DNA of 64,000 nucleotides from Acidobacteriota bacterium (GCA_003170135.1 PMZR01000053.1:106770-170769); one strand, 5' to 3'; numbered from the stretch's first letter, positions 29,229-39,210 are shown. Notes: a model not told the origin generated them from the sequence alone. Numbers and translations are program-made.

Positions 29229-29987
29229 ATGCTTCACGCGCTGCTCGTCGCGTGGCTCGCAGCGCTGGCGGTTCCGCAGGCGGCCGGAACGCCGCTCGAC
29301 GTGGCGGCGCTCACAACGTCGGCGCCGGTCGTCGTGATGGAAATCGACGCCGGGAAACTGAAGGGCGACCCGCGCCAACTTGCGTGGGCACCGGACGGTC
29401 AGACCCTCTACCTGCAAACCGCGGAAGGGGTTCCGCCGACGTTCACGCTTCACCACTATTCGATTGCGCTGGCCGGCGGTGCGCTGACGCCGGTCGAGGC
29501 CGAGCCGGGCTGGGCGGTGGAGTACTGGAACGTCAAGCAGGATCGGGTCGCCCCCGGCGTTCCCTCGCTCGTGCTGAGCGTCGAGCAGAAGGAAGAGAAC
29601 ACCCAAGCGGGACCGGGGACGAGCCCGGACGCGGTGATGGCCGGCAATCCGACCCCCGACAACCTGGCCTCCGGGCACCACGGCGACCACAAGGCGCACG
29701 TCGTCAGGCTGCGGTTGCTGAACGAAGAAGTCGGTGTCTGGATCGACGAACCGTTCAATGCGGGCATGAAGTTCGGTTGGGGGCCGTCTGGAAGCGGCGC
29801 CATCGTGCACGTGGACGGGAAGGGCCAGTTGGTGCTCTTCGACCAGCACAGGCATCGGCAGGTGATCGTCGCGGTGAAAGACGCGCTGCTGCCGGCCTGG
29901 ACGCTGGACGGGACGCGCCTCGCCTACTTGCAGAAGACGGGGCGGAAGACATACGCAGTAGCCTGGACAGGGGTGATGCCGCGGTGA
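29229..29987 (+). CDS. exported TolB/WD40-like beta-propeller protein
   Basis: 252 aa from the ATG preceded by GGGAGGTG. Short signal peptide ([20 protein letters not shown]). Motifs of PD40/TolB blades appear as [15 protein letters not shown] near the start and [20 protein letters not shown] near the end. A His-rich segment [11 protein letters not shown] lies mid-protein. It could be a periplasmic sensor or scaffold. Unrecognised beyond the fold; it lies between the desaturase and the acyl-CoA dehydrogenase genes. Confidence 0.65.
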   Translation: MLHALLVAWLAALAVPQAAGTPLDVAALTTSAPVVVMEIDAGKLKGDPRQLAWAPDGQTLYLQTAEGVPPTFTLHHYSIALAGGALTPVEAEPGWAVEYWNVKQDRVAPGVPSLVLSVEQKEENTQAGPGTSPDAVMAGNPTPDNLASGHHGDHKAHVVRLRLLNEEVGVWIDEPFNAGMKFGWGPSGSGAIVHVDGKGQLVLFDQHRHRQVIVAVKDALLPAWTLDGTRLAYLQKTGRKTYAVAWTGVMPR

Positions 29988-30027
29988 GCGGCCACGGACC
30001 GACGCGAGCGGCGTCTGGCACTATCCC

Positions 30028-31170
30028 ATGGACTTCCGACTGACCGAGCAGCAGGACCTGCTGCGCAAGACGATTCGCGAGTTCTCGGAGGCTGAAATCC
30101 GACCCCACGTGCGCGAGTGGGATGCCGCGCAGCATTTTCCGCGCGAGCTCGTGTCGAAGCTCGCGGATCTCGGGCTGATGGGGATCCAGTTTCCCGAGCA
30201 GTACGGCGGCGCGGGCATGTCCGCGGTGGACTACTGCATCTGCATCGAGGAACTCGCCCGCGTCGATCCGGCCGTGTCGCTGTCGGTCGCGGCGCACAAC
30301 GGCCTCTGCACCGCGCACATCTACATGTTCGGCACCGAGGCGCAGAAGCAGCGCTACGTCACGCCGCTCGCCAGCGGCGCCAAGGTCGGTGCGTGGGGTC
30401 TGACCGAACCGGGCGCGGGCAGCGACGCCGGCGGCACGCGGACGATCGCGGTCAGGCAGGGCGCGTGCTGGGTGCTGAACGGCGCGAAGACCTTCACCAC
30501 GCACGGCACCATCGGGGACGTGATGGTGGCCATGGCGGTCACCGACAAGGCGAAGGGCCACCACGGGATCTCGGCGTTCATCATCGAGAAGGGGACACCG
30601 GGCATGGTGCCCGGCCGCAAGGAAGACAAGCTCGGCATGCGCGCGAGCGACACGAGCGAGGTGATCTTCGAGGATTGCCGCGTGGATGCCGATCATCTGC
30701 TCGGCGCCGAGGGCGAGGGCTTCATCAACGCGATGAAGGTGCTCGATGCCGGCCGCATCGGCATCGCGGCCCTGTCGGTCGGGCTCGCGCAGGGCGCCTT
30801 CGAGGCCGCGCGCGACTACGCGCTCGAACGCCACCAGTTCGGCCAGCCGATCGCGTCGTTCCAGGCGATTCGCTGGAAGCTGGCGGACAACGCCACGCGC
30901 ATCGAGGCGGCGCGCCTGCTCACCTACCGCGCCGCCGCCATGCGGGACGAAGGCCTCCGGACGACGCGCGAGTCGGCCATCGCCAAGCTGTTCGCCAGTG
31001 AGATCGCCGTGCGCGCCGCCGAGGACGGGGTGCAGATCTTCGGCGGGTACGGTTTCGTGAAGGACTACCCGGCCGAGAAGTACTTCCGGGACGTCAAGCT
31101 GACGACCATCGGCGAGGGCACGAGCGAGATCCAGCGCCTGGTCATCGCGCGGCAGGTGCTCGCGGAGTGA
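30028..31170 (+). CDS. acyl-CoA dehydrogenase
   Basis: FAD-dependent alpha,beta-dehydrogenation of acyl-CoA. The 380-aa length is typical. Signatures are [14 protein letters not shown] (flavin contact), the glycine-rich [20 protein letters not shown] and the C-terminal [16 protein letters not shown], where the Glu is the catalytic base. It overlaps meaB by GTGA, and mce follows, suggesting a branched-chain or propionate route. Subfamily (short-chain or isobutyryl) is not resolved. Confidence 0.92.
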   Translation: MDFRLTEQQDLLRKTIREFSEAEIRPHVREWDAAQHFPRELVSKLADLGLMGIQFPEQYGGAGMSAVDYCICIEELARVDPAVSLSVAAHNGLCTAHIYMFGTEAQKQRYVTPLASGAKVGAWGLTEPGAGSDAGGTRTIAVRQGACWVLNGAKTFTTHGTIGDVMVAMAVTDKAKGHHGISAFIIEKGTPGMVPGRKEDKLGMRASDTSEVIFEDCRVDADHLLGAEGEGFINAMKVLDAGRIGIAALSVGLAQGAFEAARDYALERHQFGQPIASFQAIRWKLADNATRIEAARLLTYRAAAMRDEGLRTTRESAIAKLFASEIAVRAAEDGVQIFGGYGFVKDYPAEKYFRDVKLTTIGEGTSEIQRLVIARQVLAE

Positions 31171-32153
31171 GCAACACATCCAACCCCGCACAGCCGGCCG
31201 CCCCCGGCCTGGCAGACCGCCTGCTGGCCGGTGATCCGCGCGCGATTGCCCGCGCCATCTCCCTCATCGAAGACGAGGCGCCGACCTCCACGGATCTGCT
31301 CCGCCGGATCTTTCCGCACACCGGCCGCGCCTACCTCATCGGCGTCACCGGGCCGCCCGGCGCGGGCAAGAGCACCCTGGTCGATCGGATGACGCAGGAG
31401 CTGCGCGCGCGGAACCGGACCGTCGGCATCGTGGCCGTCGACCCGACGAGCCCCTTCACCGGCGGTGCGATCCTGGGCGACCGCGTGCGCATGCAGGCGC
31501 ATGCCGGCGATTCCGGCGTGTTCATCCGCAGCATGGCGACGCGCGGGCACCTGGGAGGCCTGGCGCGCGCCACCTACGAAGTGGCGCTCGTGCTCGACGC
31601 GTCGGGCAAGGACGTCGTCCTCATCGAGACGGTCGGCGTCGGCCAGGACGAAGTGGACATCGTCCGGACCGCCGACGTGTCGGTCGTCACGCTGGTGCCG
31701 GGCGCGGGCGACGAGGTGCAGGCGCTCAAGGCCGGCATCATGGAGATTGCCGACCTCTTCGTGGTGAACAAGGCCGATCGCGAGGGCGCCGACCGCACGG
31801 TCGCGTCGATCGAGTCGCTGCTCGCGCTCGAGGCGTACGCGCCGGAGGCGTGGCGGCCGCCGATTCTCAAGACCCAGGCGACCAGCGGCACGGGCGTGCC
31901 CGAGTTGCTGGACGCCATCGATCGGTTCCGCTCACGGCCGTCCGACGATGGTCTCGTTAGGCGACGGGCGCGGTCCGAATTCCGGCTGCGGGAACTGGTG
32001 GCGGACCGGTTCCTCGATCACGTCGCGCGCGAAGTGCTCGGGGATGGCGAGTTCGAGGCGCTGCTCGAGCGCATCGCGGGGCGGAGTGTGGATCCCTACA
32101 GCGCGGCCAACGACATCGTCGAGCGCGCGCTCGGCAGGCGGAAGCAGGCGTAG
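31167..32153 (+). CDS. meaB: methylmalonyl-CoA mutase-associated GTPase MeaB
   Basis: G-protein chaperone that protects B12-dependent methylmalonyl-CoA mutase. The P-loop is GPPGAGKST at residues 62-70, followed by [28 protein letters not shown] and the NKAD base-recognition motif. 328 aa. GTG start overlapping the dehydrogenase stop (GTGA), then mce 30 bp on. The mutase subunits are not in the window. Confidence 0.93.
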   Translation: MSNTSNPAQPAAPGLADRLLAGDPRAIARAISLIEDEAPTSTDLLRRIFPHTGRAYLIGVTGPPGAGKSTLVDRMTQELRARNRTVGIVAVDPTSPFTGGAILGDRVRMQAHAGDSGVFIRSMATRGHLGGLARATYEVALVLDASGKDVVLIETVGVGQDEVDIVRTADVSVVTLVPGAGDEVQALKAGIMEIADLFVVNKADREGADRTVASIESLLALEAYAPEAWRPPILKTQATSGTGVPELLDAIDRFRSRPSDDGLVRRRARSEFRLRELVADRFLDHVAREVLGDGEFEALLERIAGRSVDPYSAANDIVERALGRRKQA

Positions 32154-32183
32154 GTTGCAGCGCTCCAGCGCGGACAGGCGATC

Positions 32184-32585
32184 ATGAAGGCAACCCTCGA
32201 CCACATCGGCATCGCGATCGGCGACCTCGACACCGCGCTGCGCTTCTATCGCGATGGCCTGGGTCTCGAGGTCCTGCCGCCCGAGGACGTTCCTTCGCAG
32301 AAGGTGCGCGTCCACTTCCTGCCGCTCGGCGAGTCGTCGCTCGAGCTGCTCGAGGCGACCTCCGAGGAATCGCCGGTCGGGCGTTTCGTCCAGAAGCGCG
32401 GTCCGGGAATCCACCACATCACGCTGCGCGTGGACGACATCCGGGCGGCGCTGGCGCATCTCCAGGCCCGCGGCATCCGCCTGATAGACGACGAGCCACG
32501 CGCGGGCGCCGGCGGCGCGCTGGTGGCCTTCGTGCACCCGTCATCGACCGGTGGCGTGCTGGTGGAACTGACGCAGAAAGCATGA
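32184..32585 (+). CDS. mce: methylmalonyl-CoA epimerase
   Basis: Interconverts (2S)- and (2R)-methylmalonyl-CoA. 133 aa, two glyoxalase/VOC modules. Metal ligands fit the family: H7 in LDHIGIA, H77/H78 in GIHHITLRVDD and E129 in VLVELT. It completes the dehydrogenase-meaB-mce run. Its stop is overlapped by a tiny ORF in the form ATGA. Confidence 0.92.
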   Translation: MKATLDHIGIAIGDLDTALRFYRDGLGLEVLPPEDVPSQKVRVHFLPLGESSLELLEATSEESPVGRFVQKRGPGIHHITLRVDDIRAALAHLQARGIRLIDDEPRAGAGGALVAFVHPSSTGGVLVELTQKA

Positions 32586-32668
32586 TCCTCACCGCCGTGC
32601 CGCTCGCCGTCGGGTTGGTGCTGGCGATCCTCTGGCCGGTCGTGGCGCGCTGGCTCGCGGCGCGGTAG
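32582..32668 (+). CDS. 28-residue membrane peptide coupled to mce
   Basis: ATG 32582 lies in the ATGA overlap with the mce stop; TAG is at 32666-32668. The peptide begins MILTAVPLAVGLVLAILW and ends in ARWLAAR, that is one transmembrane helix with a basic end. A second ORF of the same design overlaps the TonB-like gene at 58574. Hydrophobicity from end to end and the coupling argue that it is translated; function unknown. Confidence 0.5.
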   Translation: MILTAVPLAVGLVLAILWPVVARWLAAR

Positions 32669-32680
32669 ATGGCGCGTCAG

Positions 32681-32708
32681 TTCTCCATTCTCAATCCTCA
32701 ATTCGAAG
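32681..32708. repeat. 7-nt-period array before mtnP
   Basis: TTCTCCA, TTCTCAA, TCCTCAA, TTCGAAG: four heptads with a different, AT-richer unit, located between the tiny ORF and mtnP. Confidence 0.65.
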
Positions 32709-32750
32709 TGCTACCATCTCCCGGTTGTGCCCATCGCCTCTGGAGGCTCC

Positions 32751-33611
32751 ATGGCAGTTCAGATCGGCATCATCGGCGGCAGCGGCCTGTACGACATGGC
32801 GGAACTCGTCGACCGGGATGAGGTGGCGCTGTCGACGCCGTTCGGCGATCCGTCCGGCCCCTATGTGACCGGCCTGCTGCGCGGCAAACGGGTGGCGTTT
32901 CTCTCGCGACACGGCGCGGGCCATCGGGTTCTGCCCTCCGAGCTCAACTTCCGCGCGAACATCTACGGCTTCAAGCTGCTCGGCGTGGAACGGATCTTCT
33001 CGGCCAGCGCGGTCGGCAGCCTGAAGGACGAGTTGAGCCCGCAGACCCTGGTGATTCCCGACCAGTTCTTCGATCGGACGAGAGGACGCATCAGCACGTT
33101 CTTCGGCCACGGCCTCGCGGCGCACGTCAGCTTCGCGCACCCGGTCTGCGACGCGCTCGCGAAGATTTCCTACGACGCGGCGTCGGCGTGCGGCGCCCGC
33201 GTGTCGCGCGGCGGCACGTACGTCTGCATGGAGGGGCCGCAGTTCTCGACGCTGGCCGAGTCGCGCCTCTATCGGGCATGGGGCATGGACGTCATCGGCA
33301 TGACGAACCTGCAGGAGGCGAAGCTCGCGCGCGAGGCGGAGATCTGCTACACGACGCTGGCGCTCGTCACCGATTACGACTGCTGGCACCCGGACCACGA
33401 TTCGGTCACCGTGGACATGATCGTGGCCAACCTGATGCAGAATGCCGCCATGGCGCAGAAGGTCATCGCCGAAGCGGTCGCACGCGTCCCCGACACGCGC
33501 GGTTGCGAGTGTTCGCACGCGCTCGAACATGCCATCATCACCCGGCGCGACGCGATTCCCGATCTGGTGAAGCAGGAACTCGCGCCGATCATCGGCAAAT
33601 ACGTGAAATAG
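32751..33611 (+). CDS. mtnP: S-methyl-5'-thioadenosine phosphorylase
   Basis: Phosphorolysis of methylthioadenosine to adenine and methylthioribose-1-phosphate. TGGAGG at -10 to -5 selects ATG 32751 over the upstream GTG 32727. 286 aa of the PNP/MTAP family: phosphate site SRHGAGHRVLPSE, MEGPQFSTLAESR, and base-binding region TNLQEAKLAREAE and LVTDYDCWH, which favour MTAP over purine nucleoside phosphorylase. The next gene is a PfkB kinase, consistent with adenosine and adenine salvage. Confidence 0.92.
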   Translation: MAVQIGIIGGSGLYDMAELVDRDEVALSTPFGDPSGPYVTGLLRGKRVAFLSRHGAGHRVLPSELNFRANIYGFKLLGVERIFSASAVGSLKDELSPQTLVIPDQFFDRTRGRISTFFGHGLAAHVSFAHPVCDALAKISYDAASACGARVSRGGTYVCMEGPQFSTLAESRLYRAWGMDVIGMTNLQEAKLAREAEICYTTLALVTDYDCWHPDHDSVTVDMIVANLMQNAAMAQKVIAEAVARVPDTRGCECSHALEHAIITRRDAIPDLVKQELAPIIGKYVK

Positions 33612-33645
33612 GCTTATGGCTCAAGGCTTCAGGCTCAGGGCCTTT
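33611..33645. repeat. 7-nt-period array between mtnP and the PfkB gene
   Basis: GGCTTAT, GGCTCAA, GGCTTCA, GGCTCAG, GGCCTTT: five heptads with unit GGCTNNN, starting at the last base of mtnP and ending five bases before the next ATG. It therefore occupies the ribosome-binding region of the downstream gene. Confidence 0.8.
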
Positions 33646-33650
33646 TTCCC

Positions 33651-34586
33651 ATGAACATCATCATCACCGGTTCGATCGCCTTCGATTACCTGATGTCGTT
33701 TCCTGGCAGCTTCAGCGAGCACCTGTTGCCGGACCACCTGTCGCGCGTGAGCGTCAGCTTCCTGGTTGACTCGATGGACAAGCGCCGGGGCGGGTGCGCG
33801 CCGAACATCGCCTACACGCTGGCGCTGCTCGGCGAGCGACCGCGCCTGATGGCCACGGCCGGCCAGGATTTCGAGGAGTACCGCCGCTGGCTCGAGGCGT
33901 CGGGCGTGGACACCTCGCTCGTCAAGGTGGTCGACGGGAAGTTCACCGCGTCGTTCTTCTGCAGTACCGACAAGGACGGCAACCAGATCGCCTCCTTCTA
34001 TACCGGCGCCATGGCGCACGCGGGCGAACTGTCGTTTCGCGCGGCCGAGGGCTGCGACCTGGCGATCATCTCGCCCAACGATCCGGCGGCGATGGTGCAG
34101 TACGCGGGGGAGTGCCGGACCTTGTCGATCCCGTATATCTTCGACCCGAGCCAGCAGGTGGCGCGCCTGAGCGCCGAGGACCTGCGGGAAGGCATCGCCG
34201 GGGCGCACATCGTCGTGTGCAACGACTACGAGTTCGAGATCATCCGGCAGAAGACGGGCATGACCGAGACGGACCTGCTGGCCGAGACCGAAGTTCTGGT
34301 CGTCACGCGCGGCGAACAGGGAGCCTCGATTCTCACCCGCGAGTGCGCCATCCAGGTGCCGGCCGTGCCGCCCCGGCGCATCGTGGATCCCACCGGCGTC
34401 GGCGACGCGTTTCGTGCCGGGTTCATGAAAGGCCTGGCCATGGGCGCACCCTACGAGGTCTGCGGGCGCCTGGGCAGTGTCGCCGCCACCTACGTCCTGG
34501 AGCACATGGGCGGACAGAGCCACGCCTACACGCTCGAGGAGTTCGCCGCCAGGTACAAGGAGCAGTTCGGGCCGCTGGAGGCGTAG
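33651..34586 (+). CDS. PfkB-family sugar/nucleoside kinase, adenosine kinase-like
   Basis: 311 aa ribokinase fold. It has the N-terminal GSIAFDYLM substrate strand, GGCAPNIAYTLALLG, and the C-terminal anion-hole/catalytic motif DPTGVGDAFRAGFMKG with its Asp base. Adjacency to mtnP suggests a purine salvage substrate such as adenosine; fructose-type substrates are not excluded. The start has almost no room for a Shine-Dalgarno because the heptad array ends five bases upstream. Confidence 0.85.
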   Translation: MNIIITGSIAFDYLMSFPGSFSEHLLPDHLSRVSVSFLVDSMDKRRGGCAPNIAYTLALLGERPRLMATAGQDFEEYRRWLEASGVDTSLVKVVDGKFTASFFCSTDKDGNQIASFYTGAMAHAGELSFRAAEGCDLAIISPNDPAAMVQYAGECRTLSIPYIFDPSQQVARLSAEDLREGIAGAHIVVCNDYEFEIIRQKTGMTETDLLAETEVLVVTRGEQGASILTRECAIQVPAVPPRRIVDPTGVGDAFRAGFMKGLAMGAPYEVCGRLGSVAATYVLEHMGGQSHAYTLEEFAARYKEQFGPLEA

Positions 34587-34597
34587 GAGCGCGAGTG

Positions 34598-35305
34598 ATG
34601 CTGCGCGCGGCGATCCTGGCGTCGGGGACGGTGCTGTCCTACGCGCTTGCGTGGCAGATCGGCCATCCCGCGATCGTCCCGGCGCTCAACGCGCTGCCGG
34701 CGTTCCCGTTTCTCTACGGGTCGCTGCGGCAGGGCCGCACCACGCGCGCGATCGGCGAGATGCTGGTCTGGGCGGCGGTGCTCGGCGCCTGCTCGACGCT
34801 CATCTCGTACCTGGATCCGGTGCGATCGGGGCGGCTGTTCATCCATGCTGAATCGTACCGGCACGAGATGTTCGCGTGGGTCCTGACCGGCATTGGCGCG
34901 GAGAGCGACCCGGCGCGATTCGTGCCGGTGCAGTCGATGCACGCGGCCATTTTCTGCGCCCTCTCCTTCATCTCGGCGAGCCTGTGGTCGATGCCGATGG
35001 GCGCGCTGCTGATGAACTACATGGGCCACTATGCGGGCGCGCTCGCCGCCCTCAGCCGCCACCCGCTATTGACCGCGCTGGCTGCCTGGGTGCCGTGGGC
35101 CGTCATCCGCATCGCCAGCTTCGTGACGCTCGGCGTCGTGCTCGCCGGCCCACTCTCGTCGCGACTGCTCGGGTTCCGCTTCCGCCTGCGCGAACACGTT
35201 CCGGTCCTGGGACTTGCCTTGACCGGCCTGCTGGCTGACATCCTGCTGAAGACGGCGCTCGCGCCGTCCTGGCACCTGCTGCTGCGCCGCCTGGTCGGTT
35301 GGTAG
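34598..35305 (+). CDS. polytopic membrane protein of unknown function
   Basis: 235 aa from ATG 34598, preceded by TAGGAGCGCG. Five or six transmembrane segments are visible, including ILASGTVLSYALAWQIG, MLVWAAVLGACSTLISYL, IFCALSFISASLWSMPMGAL and VIRIASFVTLGVVLAGPLSS. The name or role is not recognised. It follows the kinase by 11 bp and may be co-transcribed with mtnP and the kinase. Confidence 0.7.
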   Translation: MLRAAILASGTVLSYALAWQIGHPAIVPALNALPAFPFLYGSLRQGRTTRAIGEMLVWAAVLGACSTLISYLDPVRSGRLFIHAESYRHEMFAWVLTGIGAESDPARFVPVQSMHAAIFCALSFISASLWSMPMGALLMNYMGHYAGALAALSRHPLLTALAAWVPWAVIRIASFVTLGVVLAGPLSSRLLGFRFRLREHVPVLGLALTGLLADILLKTALAPSWHLLLRRLVGW

Positions 35306-35309
35306 GAAG

Positions 35310-35365
35310 AGGTCCCTGGTCCTTGGTCCTTCGTCCTTGGTCCTTGGGCCTAAGGCCTAGGGCCT
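35310..35365. repeat. 7-nt-period array in a convergent junction
   Basis: Eight heptads: GGTCCCT, GGTCCTT twice, CGTCCTT, GGTCCTT, GGGCCTA, AGGCCTA, GGGCCTT. The last part contains the hairpin CTAAGGCC-TAG-GGCCTTAG. It fills the 79 bp between the stops of two convergent genes, where a bidirectional terminator would be expected. Confidence 0.85.
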
Positions 35366-35384
35366 TAGAGGTTTAACGGTCCCG

Positions 35385-37877
35385 TTATCGTCTGGTGATG
35401 ACGGCCGCGGCCAGGACGTAACAACTCGCGCCGGTCATCAGCGTCACCGAGAAGCCCCAGTTCATGGCGATGAACACGGCGAGGGTGGCGCCGACGACCG
35501 ACAGCGCGCCGTTGATCGCCCACACCCACGGAATCAGTTCCGCGCGCCGCGCTGACAGCATCCGGATGCCCGCCGGCAGCGGAATCCCCATCAGCAGCCC
35601 CGCCGGGATCAACAGCACCGCCGTTCCCGCGATGCGTCCGGCAAGCGGCCCCGCGATTCCCGCCCGCACGATGGCCGGCAGCGCCATCACGCCGAACACG
35701 GCCAGCACGACGATGCCGGCCAGCGCGAAGAGGAGACCTCGCCGAAGCCCGGCATCGGAGAAGCGTCGGCTCAGGTAGCTGCCCAGCCCGCCACCCACCA
35801 GCAGCGAGAACAACGTGACCGTGAGCGAATAGACCGGGTGCCCGAGCAGCAACACGAACCGCTGCAGCAGCGCGACCTCGATCAGCATGAACCCCGCGCC
35901 CAGGAGTCCGAAGTAGGCCAGCCATCCCAGCCACCGGCTGCCGAGCAGGCCGCGGCCGGTCAACGCCAGCGGGCCGAGGATGAACAGCAGCACGAGCGCG
36001 CCCGAAATCGCCATCAACGTCATCAGCGCGCTCAAACCGTTGCCGAACAGCATGGCTCGGCCGAATGCGACGCTTGTCTGGTCCTTCAGCTTCGTCGTGT
36101 GGAAGAAGAACGGCCGGTCGTCGGTCGTCGGGCGGATGTCGAGGGGATACTGCGCGTAGAACGCCAGCCGGTCGGGTGCCTCGATGAGGCGCGCGTAATC
36201 GCCCGGCCCCGGGTCGTTCGGCGCCTGGGCGCCGTCCCCGTTCGCCGATCGCACCGGATCGGCCGCCATGCCGTCGGCCGGCGGGACATAGAGGATCGTG
36301 AAACCGAGCGCCTGGGCGGTCGCCTTCAGCTTCGTGACTTCGCGAGCCGTGAACGGCGACTTCTTCAGCAGGAACGTCGCCACCCGGCCCTGTTGCACGA
36401 TCGCCAGGCGGGTGGACGCTTCCCATCCGTGCTGCGCGCACGCTTCCTGCGCGAGCGACACGAGCCGCAGGCCGTCGAACACCCACCGCGTGATGGCGAG
36501 CACACCGTCATCGTTCAGGTGAGCGAGGTAATCGTCGAAGGCCTCGACTGTGTAGAGGGAGTTTTCGGTCAACGTGTACGCGCCGGCGGCCGTTGCCGCC
36601 CAGGTGTCGACGAGCGACGCCTGGATGATGTCGTAGCGGTCCGGCGACCGGCGCACGAAGCTCCGCCCGTCCTCGACGAAGATCCGCACCCGCGGGTTGT
36701 CGTAGAGACCGCCCGAGAACGCGCGAAACTGCCCGCGCATGACGTCGTTGGCGATGATCGGGTTGATTTCGACGCCGTCCACCCGCGAGGCGCCGAAGAC
36801 GAGCGCGGACAGCAGATCGCGGCCGCCGCCCGGCCCGATGACCAGCGCCGTGAACGGGCGGCCCGCGTCGGCCGGGGCTTTCTCGATGGTCTGGCCCGTG
36901 CCGGTGGCCTGGCCCGTGCGCACCACGCCGTCCTCGCTGCTGCCGGTGTCCTTCAGCTGGTAGGCCAGCGCGGTCAGTTCGTACCGCAGGTACTCGGCCT
37001 CCCGGACGTCACCGTGGAACCGCAGGATCGGCGTCGATGCGGCCGAGTCGATGTCCATGAAGCGCGTCTCGGGCAGCGGTCCGGTGTAGCGCGGACTGAG
37101 CGACCAATCCCCATGAGCCCGGTCGTAGACCGCGATGCGCGAGAACGAGTTCCACTTGCTGAACAGCACGCGGTCGCCGACGTGTCCCTTCGTGTTGGAC
37201 ACGTCGAACGTCACGACGCCGGCCGCGTGCGCGACCAGCGCCAATACCACGATCCCGGCAGCTGCCGATGCGTACGGGACGCGTCGGCCCCCGGGCGAGA
37301 AGCAGATCGCGGCGGCGGCGCCAAACACGGCCGTGGCGAAGATCACGCCGGGAGCGCCAAGGTGATCGAGCAGCGGCAGCAGGAGCAGGCATCCGAGCGC
37401 GGCCCCGCCGAGGTCCGCCGCATAGACCAGGTTGATCCGCGCGGATAGCCGCGAAATCGCCAGCGAGAGCACCGAGCCGCCGGCGAAGAACGGCAGGGCC
37501 GCCAGCGCGTAGATCGCCAGCATCAGGACGAGGTTGTGCAGCGAATAGTTCAGGCCGACCCGCAGGCGCAGCAACACCGCCAGCGACACCGTGGTCACCA
37601 CGGCATACGACAGGGCATGGACAGCCAGGACCGGTCCCACCGGCCAGCGGGTCAACAGGCGCCGGGCGAGGTACACGTAAACGCCGCTTGCGCTCAAGCC
37701 GAACAAGGCGATGGAGATGGCGAGAAACGCGAAGTGGTAATACATCGTGACCGAGAAGATGCGCGTCAAGGCGAGTTCGGTCATCAGGAGGGCGGCGGAA
37801 ATCAGGCTGACACCGGCCAGGGCGGTGGGACGCACATCCGCGCCGGTGGCCGATGGTGAACTGGACGGGTTGGTCAT
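35385..37877 (-). CDS. membrane protein with embedded spermidine-synthase-like methyltransferase-fold domain
   Basis: 830 aa in three parts. There are about six N-terminal membrane helices (SLISAALLMTELALTRIFSV onwards), a soluble Rossmann domain at about residues 330-500, and about six C-terminal helices. The soluble part shows the nucleotide-type loop LVIGPGGGRDLLSAL, the acidic VDGVEINP and FVEDGRSFVRR, all typical of spermine/spermidine synthase-like enzymes. Similar fused proteins occur widely, with the substrate unknown. Polyamine transfer is not shown. Confidence 0.8.
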   Translation of the reverse strand: MTNPSSSPSATGADVRPTALAGVSLISAALLMTELALTRIFSVTMYYHFAFLAISIALFGLSASGVYVYLARRLLTRWPVGPVLAVHALSYAVVTTVSLAVLLRLRVGLNYSLHNLVLMLAIYALAALPFFAGGSVLSLAISRLSARINLVYAADLGGAALGCLLLLPLLDHLGAPGVIFATAVFGAAAAICFSPGGRRVPYASAAAGIVVLALVAHAAGVVTFDVSNTKGHVGDRVLFSKWNSFSRIAVYDRAHGDWSLSPRYTGPLPETRFMDIDSAASTPILRFHGDVREAEYLRYELTALAYQLKDTGSSEDGVVRTGQATGTGQTIEKAPADAGRPFTALVIGPGGGRDLLSALVFGASRVDGVEINPIIANDVMRGQFRAFSGGLYDNPRVRIFVEDGRSFVRRSPDRYDIIQASLVDTWAATAAGAYTLTENSLYTVEAFDDYLAHLNDDGVLAITRWVFDGLRLVSLAQEACAQHGWEASTRLAIVQQGRVATFLLKKSPFTAREVTKLKATAQALGFTILYVPPADGMAADPVRSANGDGAQAPNDPGPGDYARLIEAPDRLAFYAQYPLDIRPTTDDRPFFFHTTKLKDQTSVAFGRAMLFGNGLSALMTLMAISGALVLLFILGPLALTGRGLLGSRWLGWLAYFGLLGAGFMLIEVALLQRFVLLLGHPVYSLTVTLFSLLVGGGLGSYLSRRFSDAGLRRGLLFALAGIVVLAVFGVMALPAIVRAGIAGPLAGRIAGTAVLLIPAGLLMGIPLPAGIRMLSARRAELIPWVWAINGALSVVGATLAVFIAMNWGFSVTLMTGASCYVLAAAVITRR

Positions 37878-38107
37878 GATCCGGGGAGTGTAGCACCGTC
37901 AGGCTGTCTTTCCTGAGTCGTCTGGTTGGCTTACCTTCCGCGACGCGCCGCCTTTTGCATGCCACCTGACGGCCCGATCCGGCAACGTTCCCGCGCGCCT
38001 CGACGGGGAACGGTCTTTGCACGACTCGCCGCAAGCGTTCGCCGCGAGCCCGTGCATCTTGCCGGCCCGGCGGTCGGTGCAGGGCGCGGGTCGCCGGGAG
38101 GCAGGCG

Positions 38108-39142
38108 ATGAGAAGCTTTGGGTACGCGCTCGCGTTGCCGCTCGCCGTCGTCTTCGTCTCGTCCGTCACGTCGATCCACGCACAGGTGCCCACCGGGATG
38201 ATGGGGCAGTCCCCTGCGCATGGGGCACCGGCCGACCCTTCCGTTCCGACAGGCACCACCTTCCGGTCCGGTACCGAGGTGGTTGCGGTGAACGTCACGG
38301 TGACCGACGGCCACGACCATTACCTCACCGGCCTCGCCAAGGACGATTTCGCGGTCTTCGAAGACGGCGTCCCCCAGGACGTCAGTTTCTTTGCCGCGAC
38401 GAACGTGCCGTTGGATCTCGCGGTCATGATCGACACCAGCGCGAGCATGGCCGACAAGATGCCGCTGGTGCACGAGGCGGCGACGCACTTCGTCCATACG
38501 CTGCGCCCCGGTGACCGTGCCGAGGTCCTCGGCTTTTCCGAGAATGCCCAGGTGCTGGCGCCGTTCACGGAGACCATTCCCGTTCTCGAGGCGGCCATCA
38601 ACGGAACGTCGCCTCACGGGAGCACCGCGCTCTACACCAGCCTCTACATCGCGATCGAAGACCTCGCCCGTCTCTCCCGGCGCCAGGGCGATGTCCGCCG
38701 GCAGGCCATCGTCATCCTCACCGACGGCGAAGACACGTCGAGCCTGCTCAGTTTCGACGACCTGATGGATGCGGCGAAGCGATCGGGCGTCGCCGTCTAT
38801 CCGATCTCCGTGGTTTCGCAGTTCGACACCACGAGGCTCACAGAGGGCGGCGATCGACGCTTCATGAACGAGGCCGATTTCTCGTTGAAGACGCTCGCCC
38901 GGGAAACCGGCGGGCGGCCGTTCTTCCCGATGGAGTTGAAGGATCTGAATGGCGTGTACGAGCAGATCGCGCAGGAACTGACCTCCCAGTATTCGCTCGG
39001 CTACGCACCGAAGACGTTCGCCGACGGCTCGTTCCGCCGCCTGGTGGTCCGCGTGCTCCACCACCCGGACGCGCACTCGCGCACCCGGTCCGGCTACTAC
39101 GCGTCCCGCCCGGTGCGCGCATCGCTGGTCGGCCCGCGCTAG
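38108..39142 (+). CDS. exported VWA-domain protein (acidobacterial VWFA-related type)
   Basis: 344 aa with a signal peptide (SFGYALALPLAVVFVSSVTS). A short beta domain (VNVTVTDGHDHYLTGLAKDD) precedes the von Willebrand A domain with the MIDAS motif DTSAS in LAVMIDTSASMADK. The end, GVYEQIAQELTSQYSLGYAP, is characteristic of proteins annotated as VWFA-related in Acidobacteriota. Probably surface or periplasmic metal-dependent adhesion or assembly. The 230-bp gap upstream shows only GC-rich dyads, no gene. Confidence 0.85.
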   Translation: MRSFGYALALPLAVVFVSSVTSIHAQVPTGMMGQSPAHGAPADPSVPTGTTFRSGTEVVAVNVTVTDGHDHYLTGLAKDDFAVFEDGVPQDVSFFAATNVPLDLAVMIDTSASMADKMPLVHEAATHFVHTLRPGDRAEVLGFSENAQVLAPFTETIPVLEAAINGTSPHGSTALYTSLYIAIEDLARLSRRQGDVRRQAIVILTDGEDTSSLLSFDDLMDAAKRSGVAVYPISVVSQFDTTRLTEGGDRRFMNEADFSLKTLARETGGRPFFPMELKDLNGVYEQIAQELTSQYSLGYAPKTFADGSFRRLVVRVLHHPDAHSRTRSGYYASRPVRASLVGPR

Positions 39143-39210
39143 CCCGCCGATTGGTCGCCCCGGCGCTGGCGAAGGCCGACCAGCGACTGGTATCATGCGC
39201 CGTCCGCATC

